Assembly: GCF_000294775.2 (NCBI RefSeq)
Contig: NZ_CP015506.1
Location: forward strand, 4,625,501 to 4,689,500
Length of the DNA: 64,000 bases
Reading direction: 5' to 3'
From: Cytobacillus oceanisediminis 2691
GTDB taxonomy: Bacteria; Bacillota; Bacilli; Bacillales; Cytobacillaceae
Of the stretch, positions 27,686-35,512 are shown piece by piece. The position numbers and the translations under genes are program-made. The notes under the pieces are model-generated. The model saw nothing but the letters and a program-made list of their open reading frames with translations. It was not told where the DNA came from and did no database searches. Each line of letters starts with the position of its first letter. Positions within the stretch are counted from its first letter, which is position 1.

Positions 27686-28732
27686 TTACGTTCCTTTCCT
27701 GATTATTTCATTCGCTATCTCAATAGCATAACGGTCACTGGAAGTGTCCACGAACTCTATTAGCATTTTTTTCCCATCTTTAATTTTCCCGATAGTATTG
27801 GCCGCTTCAGAGCGTACCTTCCAAGATTGATCCTTAAGCAATTTTTGGAGATATGAGTACGAATCTTCCAGTGGAAGACGGCCCAATAATTTTGTGACAT
27901 GCAGCCTTTCCTCCCAAATATCCGAATGCACAAAATGCAGATATTTTTCAATGTCGATAACCCACCCTGTTTCGAATATAGCTTTTAAAGAGCGTAATCG
28001 CATTTCTGGATCTGTATGCAAAATCAATTTTTCAAAAAAGGAAACATATTCCTGCAGTCTTCTATGACCAAGTGCATTTACAATCGCTAACTGACATTTG
28101 TATGGGAACTCTTCAAATAAAGTAACCATATGATTTAAATCCTTATCAGAAATAAAGGTTAGCAGTCTACTGTATTCTATTTCAGTGAATGTGTCTTTAT
28201 TTGCTTGTAACTTTTCCACTAAAGAATCAAAATCCATGATTGAGTATATTTTATAGATTTGATGTATTTCCTCTGGTGTACACTTCCTTTGCTCAAGCAG
28301 ATGGCATTCTTCAATCAGTGTTTCCAATTTAAAGTCAGCTGTTCTGTATAAAGCATTCATCCTTAGACTCCATTTACGGCTTCTCAATAAAAGCGCATAA
28401 TAGTCTGTAAGAAATTCATTCGCAAAACCCTTAATTTTCAACAGAATCTCACTATTAGATAAGTTTTTCACATAGCATAGAAGTATTTTTTCTGTAATCT
28501 CGTATTCTTCTTTGTTGGAGGGCTTTAATTTTGCAAGATCAGCTTCCTTACTTTTAACCAAATAATCATGCCAGACACTTGATAGTTCATTTAAGTATTC
28601 GTTTTTCCTTGTTATTAGAGCTTGTTTTTTCTCATATTGAACTGCAATATAAAATGCCAGGCAAATTAAAACCAGCAGCATAATAATTATGAACACCGCC
28701 AGCACTCCTATCGATACCCTTATCATTTCCAT
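27686..28732 (-). CDS. HEAT-repeat membrane protein
   Basis: 348 aa. One N-terminal transmembrane helix (VLAVFIIIMLLVLICLAFYIAV) is followed by a cytosolic all-helical part; residues from about 190 on are HEAT repeats (EMRLRSLKAIFETG, EERLHVTKLLGRLP, QSWKVRSEAANTIGKIKDGK). HEAT proteins act as scaffolds, so this one may connect the response-regulator-like protein and the synthase at the membrane. Overlaps the upstream gene by 10 bp. Proteins of this type recur between c-di-GMP genes and GT2 synthases in Bacilli, but no activity is known to me. Confidence 0.85.
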   Translation of the reverse strand: MEMIRVSIGVLAVFIIIMLLVLICLAFYIAVQYEKKQALITRKNEYLNELSSVWHDYLVKSKEADLAKLKPSNKEEYEITEKILLCYVKNLSNSEILLKIKGFANEFLTDYYALLLRSRKWSLRMNALYRTADFKLETLIEECHLLEQRKCTPEEIHQIYKIYSIMDFDSLVEKLQANKDTFTEIEYSRLLTFISDKDLNHMVTLFEEFPYKCQLAIVNALGHRRLQEYVSFFEKLILHTDPEMRLRSLKAIFETGWVIDIEKYLHFVHSDIWEERLHVTKLLGRLPLEDSYSYLQKLLKDQSWKVRSEAANTIGKIKDGKKMLIEFVDTSSDRYAIEIANEIIRKGT

Positions 28733-29628
28733 AATCTTTCCAGTGTCCCTTTCACCTGTGCTTCAAACAAACGGATATTGAACGGCTTGGCTAAATACGC
28801 ATCGGCTCCATTCTCAAAGGCAAAAATCATATCTTCTTCTGTAGTTCTTTTCGTAAGCATAAAAATGATAAATCGTTTATTGTTAGGCCATCTTCGAATA
28901 TTATATAGGACCTCAAACCCGTTCTTTCTGGGCAAAATATCATTCATTATAACTAAATGAGTATGGCTCGATGAATGCCAGTCTGATTCAAGGAATTCCA
29001 AGCCATCTTGAAACGTATTAATATTAAGATCCACCCGTTTCAATGGAAGATTTTCCAGACTCATATTTAGAATGCGGCTGAAAACTTCATCTTCTTCGAG
29101 AATGCTAACCCTTATTTCCTCAGGGGCTGTTTCTTTGAAATCTTCTATATATTCTATATTCCAATCCCCTAGCCTTATGGATCTTTCAAGTGATCTGTAC
29201 CCAATAAGCATTAACTCATCATAATTAATTTCATTGTTTCTTATTTCTATTACACCTGCTGAAAACGCTAGCTGATGCACCTGAAATAACCAATCATTCG
29301 CCTTTTGAACTCCCTGGAAAAGACGGCTTAAAAAGGCGTTTGCCTCTTCCTCCTTGCTTTGGGGTAAGATAACACACCATTGAAATGCCTTGGATAACTT
29401 TATCAGCATGTCTGTTTGACGTATTTGAGCATTAAGGTATGATGTTATATCATCTTCAATTGCTTCCAAATCTCCCTCAAGCAATATTGATTCCTTGTAA
29501 ACGCCTAAGAAAATTGCTGTAATAGGTGCTTTTGATCTTATAATATTAGCAGTTAACATATTGAAGATTGGAGCAGCCTGCATCTCTTCAATTATTAATC
29601 CCGTCTTATTTTCTTGCCTAATCCCCAC
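28723..29628 (-). CDS. Degenerate GGDEF domain fused to a pseudo-receiver
   Basis: 301 aa. The first 165 residues are GGDEF-like but the active-site loop is replaced by LSKAFQWCVILPQ, so no cyclase activity is expected. Residues about 175-300 are a receiver (VSILEEDEVFSRI ... LAKPF), but the phospho-acceptor strand reads LVIMNDILPRKNG, with Asn where Asp is normal and the Asp shifted by one. Both domains look non-catalytic, so the protein is more likely a c-di-GMP or protein-protein sensor, comparable in logic to the degenerate GGDEF receptor YdaK of B. subtilis. Overlaps its neighbours by 11 and 10 bp. Confidence 0.85.
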   Translation of the reverse strand: MGIRQENKTGLIIEEMQAAPIFNMLTANIIRSKAPITAIFLGVYKESILLEGDLEAIEDDITSYLNAQIRQTDMLIKLSKAFQWCVILPQSKEEEANAFLSRLFQGVQKANDWLFQVHQLAFSAGVIEIRNNEINYDELMLIGYRSLERSIRLGDWNIEYIEDFKETAPEEIRVSILEEDEVFSRILNMSLENLPLKRVDLNINTFQDGLEFLESDWHSSSHTHLVIMNDILPRKNGFEVLYNIRRWPNNKRFIIFMLTKRTTEEDMIFAFENGADAYLAKPFNIRLFEAQVKGTLERLWK

Positions 29629-30529
29629 AACTTATACCTCTTTCTACTTTTCTCATTTTATCTTTAAACATCGACATATCTGCATGGTGAATGAGTGTTT
29701 CCTCATCTTTTCCCAATGCTGGGTAAGTACTTAGCCCAATACTCACACTCACACTCACACTCACCACAGATTCCCCTATTAGAAAATCGCCAGATAAGCT
29801 TCTTTTTATTTTTTTCTCTACATATTCTGTCTTCTCTACTTCCTCGACGAGGACAAGAAATTCATCTCCGCTTTTTCGGAAAGCATGCATATTTAGACCT
29901 ATAACTTCTTTAATCCTATTGGAACATAACCGCAGCATTTTGTCTCCTACAATATGCCCATGCCGATCATTTATTTCTTTAAAATTGTCAATATCAATAA
30001 ATAAGAGCCCGAACGACTCTCTTTCTTTTTTGATAGTGGAAAACTTTTCCCGGAATTCCCTCCAGTTCGAAAGTCCTGTCAGTTCATCTGTATAGGCAAG
30101 CTCCTTCCATTTCTCTTCTGCACTTTTTACTTCGTCCTTGAAAAATAAAAACATGTATATTGGATCATGAAGCTGATCTCCATTTACACGCGAAATATGG
30201 ACCTGTACCTGGGGAAAACCGCTGAAATTAATGAGAATTTTCCCCGACCATATCCCGTTATCTTCTACATTGGATAGTATGGAGTCAAATAGCTTCTGCT
30301 CATTTAACTCTTTAAAAATCTCCGCTATGCAACCTTGATCGCAAAAATGATAATCGCCGCTCTGAATAAAGTTTTTAAATTGCTGGTTATATCTCACAAA
30401 TTTTCCCTTTGTATCAATAAAAACCACATTATAAATGTCTAAAATAGAGAGTAAACAATTCATCATTTCACTTTGTGAAAATTCACTAAGCCATGCTAGC
30501 TTACCTTTATGTAAACTTTCAAAACACAT
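29618..30529 (-). CDS. PAS-GGDEF diguanylate cyclase
   Basis: About 303 aa. The N-terminal half is PAS-like (MNCLLSILDIYNVVFIDTKGKFVRYNQQF), then the GGDEF domain with DELTGLSNWREF, LLFIDIDNFKEIND and the active-site loop RKSGDEF (SGDEF variant, still compatible with activity). No RxxD inhibitory site precedes it. It makes c-di-GMP from GTP. ATG 30529 with GGGAGG is preferred to 30565. A hexanucleotide repeat in the gene encodes the run VSVSVSVS. First gene of the five-gene operon, preceded by a long leader with a terminator hairpin. Confidence 0.87.
   Translation of the reverse strand: MCFESLHKGKLAWLSEFSQSEMMNCLLSILDIYNVVFIDTKGKFVRYNQQFKNFIQSGDYHFCDQGCIAEIFKELNEQKLFDSILSNVEDNGIWSGKILINFSGFPQVQVHISRVNGDQLHDPIYMFLFFKDEVKSAEEKWKELAYTDELTGLSNWREFREKFSTIKKERESFGLLFIDIDNFKEINDRHGHIVGDKMLRLCSNRIKEVIGLNMHAFRKSGDEFLVLVEEVEKTEYVEKKIKRSLSGDFLIGESVVSVSVSVSIGLSTYPALGKDEETLIHHADMSMFKDKMRKVERGISCGD
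29741..29764. repeat. Hexanucleotide tandem repeat ACTCAC x4 inside the diguanylate cyclase gene
   Basis: Four exact copies, encoding four Val-Ser dipeptides in a predicted beta-strand of the GGDEF domain. Slippage would add or remove two residues without a frameshift. Confidence 0.9.
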
Positions 30530-30630
30530 GAAAAACCTCCCGCTATCATATAAAAATGTAAGCATTACTTATAGTAAAGGTCCGCTCTTACAAATTTCTT
30601 AAACAATATATTTTTGTGTTTCAAAAGGCA

Positions 30631-30669
30631 TAAAAAAGACTTCGACGGTTATCAATGCATCGAAGCCTT
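30631..30669 (-). terminator. Terminator-like hairpin in the leader of the diguanylate cyclase operon
   Basis: On the minus strand GGCTTCGA pairs with TCGAAGTC across a 12-base loop, followed by TTTTTTATGCC. It lies about 100 bp before the cyclase start and after the cyd terminator, so it belongs either to an attenuated leader or to a small RNA. In 30670-30900 I see no known riboswitch. Confidence 0.6.
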
Positions 30670-30900
30670 TGATTAATTTTCCTTATTTCCAAATGGCGGA
30701 ACATAGATTAGAATGCAATAGTTAAAACGCTTCTGCAAGCATTCCTCCGTTCATCTATCTCTTTTATTAGCAGTGTCTATAATATAAGTCATCAGGATTT
30801 AGACTAGCTCTAGATAGAGTCAATTAGGTGAATCCTAGTAAATCACTGAATGATGACAGGTTTATGTTATAAAAGGAGAAGGTTTCAAGTATACATTGGC

Positions 30901-30926
30901 AAAAAAAAACAGCCCGCTTAGGGCTG
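30901..30926 (-). terminator. Terminator of the cytochrome bd operon
   Basis: AGCCC-TAAGC-GGGCT followed by nine T on the minus strand, twelve bases after the cydS stop codon. Confidence 0.88.
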
Positions 30927-30937
30927 AATCGTACTAA

Positions 30938-31039
30938 TTACTCCTCTATCCGCTCATCCTTCCCCGCCAGCCAAAAAGCCGCGGCAATGGAAGCAATGAT
31001 CACAATAAACGGCGCATAAAACATCACAAATTCCGCCAT
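30938..31039 (-). CDS. cydS: Cytochrome bd oxidase small subunit CydS (33 aa)
   Basis: ATG 31039 has GGAGG seven bases upstream and gives MAEFVMFYAPFIVIIASI..., one transmembrane helix ending in the charged tail GKDERIEE. The length of 33 residues and the MYAP-like start match the CydS subunit seen in the Geobacillus bd oxidase structure, where it packs against CydA. It lies 12 bp after cydB and before the operon terminator. Confidence 0.85.
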   Translation of the reverse strand: MAEFVMFYAPFIVIIASIAAAFWLAGKDERIEE

Positions 31040-31051
31040 GAGTTTTCCCTC

Positions 31052-32077
31052 CTATGCATGATCGTCCCGCTTTCCCTGAACATAGTCTTTATTGAAAAGG
31101 AACAGCCTGAGAAGCAGATAAAGGGACGGCAGGAGCAATCCCAGTCCTGCTATGAAGGCAATGATCAGGGCGATGGCCATAGCTTCGTTTGTAAAGCCGT
31201 CATAAATGGTCAGGTATGGATAAAGCAGGTACGGATAATGCGAGATTCCGTAGGCAAAGAACGCCACAAGGAATTGCCCTGCCAAGAGCCCGAATGCAAG
31301 TCCGTACATTTCTCGCTTCCATATTAGATAAACAGTTCCTGCAAACAGAATGAATGAAATGCCGAACAGCCACCATAGGTCCATTAATCTGCTGAAATGC
31401 TCAGGATTGTGATCCCGCAATTCGACAATAATGCCTGTCGCTGTTACGATAGCAGGCACCGCCCATATAAGGGCATATTTTCTAAGCAGCTCAGTAGCTG
31501 GTTCATCGTTTGCTTTATTGGCATACCACGTCAGGAACACTGCTGATATATATAATACTGCTGCCAAACTCAGCACAACAATGCTCCACGTAAGAGGACT
31601 TGTAAACAATGCCCAATAGTCAAGCTCCAGTCCCGCTGATCCTTCACTAACGAATCCGCCTTCAGAAATGGTCAGGACAATGGACAGGGAAGCTGGGATG
31701 AAAAGACCTGAGAGCCCATACAGGTAGGTCCACCTTTTTTGTCTTAGCCCTCCGTATGTGGTAAAGGCGTAATAAGAACCGCGGATGGCAAGAAGGACTA
31801 CTGCAATGCTTGCCGGCACCAGCAGGATCGTTCCATAATAGTAGGCTGTTTTCGGAAAAAATCCGACAATGCCTACGAAGAAAAACACCAGGAACACATT
31901 TGTAACTTCCCAAACCGGTGATAAATAACGCTGTATGATTCTCGTTAAAATATGCTGCTTACCGCGGAATAGACTGTATGCGTTGAAAAACCCTGCTCCA
32001 AAGTCAATCGAGGCAACGATGACGTAACCAAATAGAAATAGCCATAAGACGGAAATTCCGATGATCTCAAGAGTCAT
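31052..32077 (-). CDS. cydB: Cytochrome bd ubiquinol oxidase subunit II
   Basis: 341 aa with eight to nine membrane helices. The N-terminus EIIGISVLWLFLFGYVIVASIDFGAGFF is the CydB signature. It forms the heterodimer with CydA in the cytoplasmic membrane and supports O2 reduction. Start codon overlaps the cydA stop as ATGA. Sequence is closer to the YthB type than to the classical CydB of B. subtilis, as judged by the short, simple loops. Confidence 0.93.
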   Translation of the reverse strand: MTLEIIGISVLWLFLFGYVIVASIDFGAGFFNAYSLFRGKQHILTRIIQRYLSPVWEVTNVFLVFFFVGIVGFFPKTAYYYGTILLVPASIAVVLLAIRGSYYAFTTYGGLRQKRWTYLYGLSGLFIPASLSIVLTISEGGFVSEGSAGLELDYWALFTSPLTWSIVVLSLAAVLYISAVFLTWYANKANDEPATELLRKYALIWAVPAIVTATGIIVELRDHNPEHFSRLMDLWWLFGISFILFAGTVYLIWKREMYGLAFGLLAGQFLVAFFAYGISHYPYLLYPYLTIYDGFTNEAMAIALIIAFIAGLGLLLPSLYLLLRLFLFNKDYVQGKRDDHA

Positions 32078-33420
32078 CGCAGCTCACCTTCTTTCTCCAG
32101 TTCCCGGTCGGCCAATTCCTGTTCGACAGGATTTTTGCGGAACATTCTAGTGAGGACAATGATGCTTCCGATTGCCAGCACGAGATATAAGCCTGCAAAC
32201 AGAAGAAGCATTAAGTCTACTTGGCCGCTTGAGGTTGCCGCATCTTCAGTACGCATGATACCCCTCAGAATCCACGGCTGCCGGCCCACTTCCGCAAACC
32301 ACCAGCCTGCTTCAATCGCAATGATGGATAAAGGGCCGCCCAGAACGATCAGCCAGCGGAACCATTTCGACTTAACAAACCGCATTTTAAACCAGGTGCC
32401 TAAGACATAGATGAGTGAAAGTGCCGTCATCCACATGCCGATAGTCACCATCAGGTCAAACAGGTAATGGATATAAAGCGGCGGAATTTCATCTTCTGGA
32501 AATTGATCGAGTCCGATAACTTCTGCATTTGGATTGCTGTGCGCAAGGATGCTGAGTGCATAAGGAATCTTAATCGCATATTTCACTTCACCGTCTTCAA
32601 GGACCCCGTAGAGCATTAACGGTGCCCCTTCTTTTGTTTCAAAATGCCACTCGGCGGCAGCCAGTTTTTCCGGCTGGTATTCTGCGAGATATTTTCCGGA
32701 GAAATCACCAATTACCGCTGTAGCGATCGAAAAAATCAATCCGATTTTCATTGTAAGCAGCAATGCCTTCTTATGGTAGATATGATTCGATCCTTTTAGA
32801 AGGCGAAAGGCTCCTATTGATGCCAGAACAAACGCTGATGTCATATAGGCTGTTGAAAGCACATGCGCTACCTTCGTTGGCATGGCGGGAGTGAACATCG
32901 CCAGTATCGGGTTAATATTTACAAGCTGCCCATTCACAATGTCAAAACCCTGAGGTGCGTTCATAAAAGCATTTACAATTGTAATGAAAATAGCTGAAAA
33001 TGAAGCCCCAATTGCAACCGGGATCAATAAAAGCATGTGCTTCTTCTGATTCTCAAACCGATCCCACGTATACAGATAAATCCCAAGGAAAATCGCTTCA
33101 AAGAAAAAGGCAAATGTCTCCATAAAAAGAGGCAGTGCAATGACATTGCCTGCGAGTTCCATAAAGTTTGGCCACAGCAATGAAAGCTGCAGGCCGATGG
33201 CAGTGCCCGTAACAACACCGACTGCCACCGTAATGACAAAACCGCGCGTCCATCTTCGCGCGAGCAGAATATAATGCTCATCCTGTTTTTTTATCCCCAC
33301 CCATTGTGCAATCATAATCATGAGCGGAATGCCAACACCAATGGTTGCGTAAATGATGTGGAAGGATAATGTCAGCTCAGTTAAGACACGGCTGAAAAAG
33401 ACAGATTCTTCATTTCCCAT
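32074..33420 (-). CDS. cydA: Cytochrome bd ubiquinol oxidase subunit I (YthA type)
   Basis: 448 aa. The heme b595 ligand region LTELTLSFHIIYATIG, the GRQPW motif (VGRQPWILRGIMRT), the QLS/RWTRGF region and a short Q-loop (about 30 residues, WHFETKEGAPLMLYGVLEDGE) identify the short-loop, cyanide-insensitive-type CydA found as ythA in Bacillus. It oxidises menaquinol and reduces O2 without proton pumping. It is preceded 17 bp upstream by a 31-codon membrane-peptide gene and overlaps cydB by four bases. Confidence 0.93.
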   Translation of the reverse strand: MGNEESVFFSRVLTELTLSFHIIYATIGVGIPLMIMIAQWVGIKKQDEHYILLARRWTRGFVITVAVGVVTGTAIGLQLSLLWPNFMELAGNVIALPLFMETFAFFFEAIFLGIYLYTWDRFENQKKHMLLLIPVAIGASFSAIFITIVNAFMNAPQGFDIVNGQLVNINPILAMFTPAMPTKVAHVLSTAYMTSAFVLASIGAFRLLKGSNHIYHKKALLLTMKIGLIFSIATAVIGDFSGKYLAEYQPEKLAAAEWHFETKEGAPLMLYGVLEDGEVKYAIKIPYALSILAHSNPNAEVIGLDQFPEDEIPPLYIHYLFDLMVTIGMWMTALSLIYVLGTWFKMRFVKSKWFRWLIVLGGPLSIIAIEAGWWFAEVGRQPWILRGIMRTEDAATSSGQVDLMLLLFAGLYLVLAIGSIIVLTRMFRKNPVEQELADRELEKEGELR

Positions 33421-33437
33421 TTAACATTCTCCTTTTC

Positions 33438-33533
33438 CTATCCTGCAAAAATGCGGCCAATAAAAGAAAGCCCCATAATGATAGCCACTGTAAAAGCAAG
33501 CCACATTAATATGCGTTCCTGTTTTTTATACAT
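33438..33533 (-). CDS. Small membrane protein preceding cydA (31 aa)
   Basis: ATG 33533 with GGAGG thirteen bases upstream reads MYKKQERILMWLAFTVAIIM..., a Lys/Arg-rich start and one transmembrane helix (31 residues). It is 17 bp before cydA in the same operon. It resembles CydX-like helper subunits in design, yet a CydS already closes the operon; whether it is part of the oxidase is unknown. Confidence 0.65.
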   Translation of the reverse strand: MYKKQERILMWLAFTVAIIMGLSFIGRIFAG

Positions 33534-33540
33534 TCATTCG

Positions 33541-33850
33541 TTCACTCCTCCAGAATGCTCACTACATCACATTATTCCCCAGTTCCGGACTAAAAGCTGT
33601 GACACTTAAACAACATTTATATGAGGAAAATGTGAAAGTTATGTAATTCCTTTTACAGCTTCCTATTCCCTTTTGAGAAGCAATTAAAACGAAAAGGACA
33701 TTGGAATTTCCAATGCCTGTAACTTATATGTGTTTTGGCGTATAAATAGCCATAAGCAATATAATTTTTACCCTTTTCTTATGGGCAGACACCTGTGTTT
33801 TATAATTTAATCTTCTCTAAACGGCACAATATATACTTGATTTTGCCAAT
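33541..33850. other. Gene-free region between cyd and yhfK
   Basis: About 310 bp, the cyd promoter region. I see one terminator-like hairpin (CATTGGAATTTCCAATG, 33698-33714, T-rich afterwards on the minus strand) and no gene. No convincing Rex or Fnr box was found by eye. Confidence 0.5.
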
Positions 33851-33879
33851 AAAAAACCCGGTGCATACACACCGGGCAA
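33851..33879 (-). terminator. Terminator after yhfK
   Basis: GCCCGGTGTGTATGCACCGGG followed by TTTTTTATT on the minus strand, directly after the stop codon. Confidence 0.88.
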
Positions 33880-33882
33880 GAG

Positions 33883-34527
33883 TTATAAATTATTCACTGC
33901 AGTTTCTGCATCTTCTTCACCTGATACCAGGTCAAATGCACGTTTATAGGTGTTCTCTTTATCCAGGACAGCGTACAGGGTTTTGGCTACATCCTCACGG
34001 GGAATGAAGCCACGCTCCAAATTTTCTGCTGCTTTGATTTTGCCGGTTCCGGCTTCATCTGTCAGGCCGCCTGGACGAACGATAGTGTAGTTCAAGCTGC
34101 TGTTTTCCAGAATTCTGTCGGCATAGTGCTTTGCCGCGTAATAAGGCTTGATCGTTTCACTCCAATTATCACGATTATTCGCCTGAATAGCGCTGACCAT
34201 AACAAACCGATCCACACCAGCCTTCTCCGCCGCTTCTATTGTTTTTACAGCTCCATCAAGGTCAATCAGCAGAGTTTTGTCATAGCCTGTATGTCCGCCT
34301 GAACCTGCAGTAAACACAATTGCATCACAGCCTTTGGCAGCTTCAGCCAATTCATCAACCGTTCCTTCAAGACTTGCAACTGCCGTCTCAACACCCATAT
34401 CTTCAAACTGCCGGGCCTGCTCTTCTTTTCTGATCATCGCTCGTACTGTATGTTTATCTTCTTCTTTAATAAGCTTTACCAGCTGCTTTCCGATTTGTCC
34501 GTTTGCTCCGACGATTAGAACTTTCAT
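33883..34527 (-). CDS. yhfK: YhfK-like NAD(P)-binding SDR protein
   Basis: 214 aa, atypical SDR of the NAD(P)H-binding/NmrA-like type. NADP loop VLIVGANGQIGKQL, VFTAGSGG, MVSAIQA and the active-site-like YYAAKHYADRIL (Tyr-x-x-x-Lys) are all present, and IVRPGGLTDE follows. Family members are thought to act on flavin-like or quinone substrates or serve as redox sensors; the reaction is unknown. Transcribed alone. RBS AAAGGGGCGG before ATG. Confidence 0.88.
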   Translation of the reverse strand: MKVLIVGANGQIGKQLVKLIKEEDKHTVRAMIRKEEQARQFEDMGVETAVASLEGTVDELAEAAKGCDAIVFTAGSGGHTGYDKTLLIDLDGAVKTIEAAEKAGVDRFVMVSAIQANNRDNWSETIKPYYAAKHYADRILENSSLNYTIVRPGGLTDEAGTGKIKAAENLERGFIPREDVAKTLYAVLDKENTYKRAFDLVSGEEDAETAVNNL

Positions 34528-34599
34528 GGATACCGCCCCTTTCTGTGTTTTTGTGATATTTATTATTTCAAAAGAAAAATGCTATATCAAATGAACTGT

Positions 34600-35214
34600 T
34601 TAGGAACCCATCCGGACAATCCGTTTTTTATAAAGAGCCGCAATCGTATTCATGATTAATACAGGAATCTTCTTTGGAAAATATTTTTTTCTGTAAAATT
34701 TATAGAATGCATGCTTCAAGTCGTCCCACTGTGTACAATTCTTCGTCTGTTTAAATCGGGCAACATCAATGATCTTAATATGGCCATCATCTGTAAGAAT
34801 AATATTGCGCAAGTGGATATCCGAAGGGTTCAGCCCTTTTTCCCTCGCAAGCTTTAAAGCCTCATCTATCTGCCTGATTTTCTCCTCTTCTATCGGGACT
34901 CCCTTTGCGAGACATTCAAAGAGAGTCAAACCCTGTACATAATCAATCACAATATAGTTATCTCCAGACCCATACAGAGATGGGTAATATGGGTGGTCAG
35001 GGAGCGCCTTGTAAATTTCCGCCTCTTCCCTGGCAATTTTCTTAAACTCAGGGAAAAATACTTTTAATACAAGATTAGTTCCTTTTATCCTAAAGGCAAA
35101 TGCACTTCTTCCTGCTCCTATAAATTCCAAGCTGTCATCTTTCTCAAGAAGTCTGGTCCAATTAAGGCTCCTGGAAAATTTCACACTTTCTGCAAGCTTT
35201 TGATATGGTTTCAT
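34600..35214 (-). CDS. RIO-like protein kinase family protein
   Basis: About 204 aa. A small kinase-like fold: ATP loop EFIGAGRSAFAFRI, Lys in NLVLKVFF, hinge YIVIDYVQGLTLFE, catalytic loop LNPSDIHLRNII (Asp-x-x-x-x-Asn) and the metal loop IKIIDVARF. It resembles B. subtilis YrzF/YbdM-like kinases. The frame opens at 35259 inside a terminator, while ATG 35214 with GGGAGG is the plausible start. A Mn2+ riboswitch with two consecutive terminators lies upstream, which would make this an Mn-regulated kinase. Substrate unknown. Confidence 0.8.
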   Translation of the reverse strand: MKPYQKLAESVKFSRSLNWTRLLEKDDSLEFIGAGRSAFAFRIKGTNLVLKVFFPEFKKIAREEAEIYKALPDHPYYPSLYGSGDNYIVIDYVQGLTLFECLAKGVPIEEEKIRQIDEALKLAREKGLNPSDIHLRNIILTDDGHIKIIDVARFKQTKNCTQWDDLKHAFYKFYRKKYFPKKIPVLIMNTIAALYKKRIVRMGS

Positions 35215-35250
35215 TTTAAACCTCCCTGTTCCAGACTCTCCCCTAAAAAT

Positions 35251-35292
35251 AAAAGGCACTGAACCATTTATTGGTCTCAGTGCCTTTTAAAC
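35251..35292 (-). terminator. Second terminator between the Mn riboswitch and the kinase gene
   Basis: AAAAGGCACTGA pairs with TCAGTGCCTTTT (12 bp), followed on the minus strand by ATTTTTAGGGG, 37 bp before the kinase start. Confidence 0.85.
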
Positions 35293-35295
35293 AAA

Positions 35296-35328
35296 AGAGA
35301 CCTTACCAAATTAATGGTAAAGGTCTCG
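35296..35328 (-). terminator. Expression-platform terminator of the yybP-ykoY riboswitch
   Basis: GAGACCTTTACC pairs with GGTAAGGTCTC, followed by TTTTGTTT on the minus strand. The left arm overlaps the 3' strand of the riboswitch, as usual for a metal-dependent switch. Confidence 0.8.
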
Positions 35329-35425
35329 CAAGCAACGTTGTGTTGCCAGTAAAGCCGGAGATTTATCATCTCGTATTGACGACTCTACTTAACAGCTACT
35401 CCCCTTCAGGAAGAATCCGAACTAT
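35325..35425 (-). promoter_or_regulatory. yybP-ykoY (Mn2+) riboswitch
   Basis: The minus strand has the conserved parts in order: GGGGAGTAGCTGT, GTCGTCAATACGAG, CTTTACTGGCAACA and TTGCTTGCGAGACC. These include the two internal loops that bind Mn2+ in the yybP-ykoY class. Such RNAs normally precede Mn exporters (mntP, TerC, P-type ATPases); here the next gene is a protein-kinase homologue. Confidence 0.85.
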
Positions 35426-35437
35426 TTTGTTAACTTA

Positions 35438-35466
35438 ATTATATGATTCAATCATCCATTAGTCAA
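35438..35466 (-). promoter_or_regulatory. Sigma-A promoter of the riboswitch transcript
   Basis: TTGACT, 17 bp, TATAAT on the minus strand, about 12 bp before the riboswitch. It shows that the riboswitch has its own transcript, separate from the M14 peptidase gene upstream. Confidence 0.8.
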
Positions 35467-35512
35467 ATGATACGTTCCTCCCGAAACTGAATGGGTACTC
35501 CCTAAGGGGACT

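Noticed and set aside
30560..30900. c-di-GMP riboswitch before the diguanylate cyclase operon
   Set aside because: No GEMM core or tetraloop-receptor pattern was seen; only a terminator hairpin.
35325..35425. SAM or T-box riboswitch
   Set aside because: Core sequences match the yybP-ykoY class and lack the S-box and T-box signatures.
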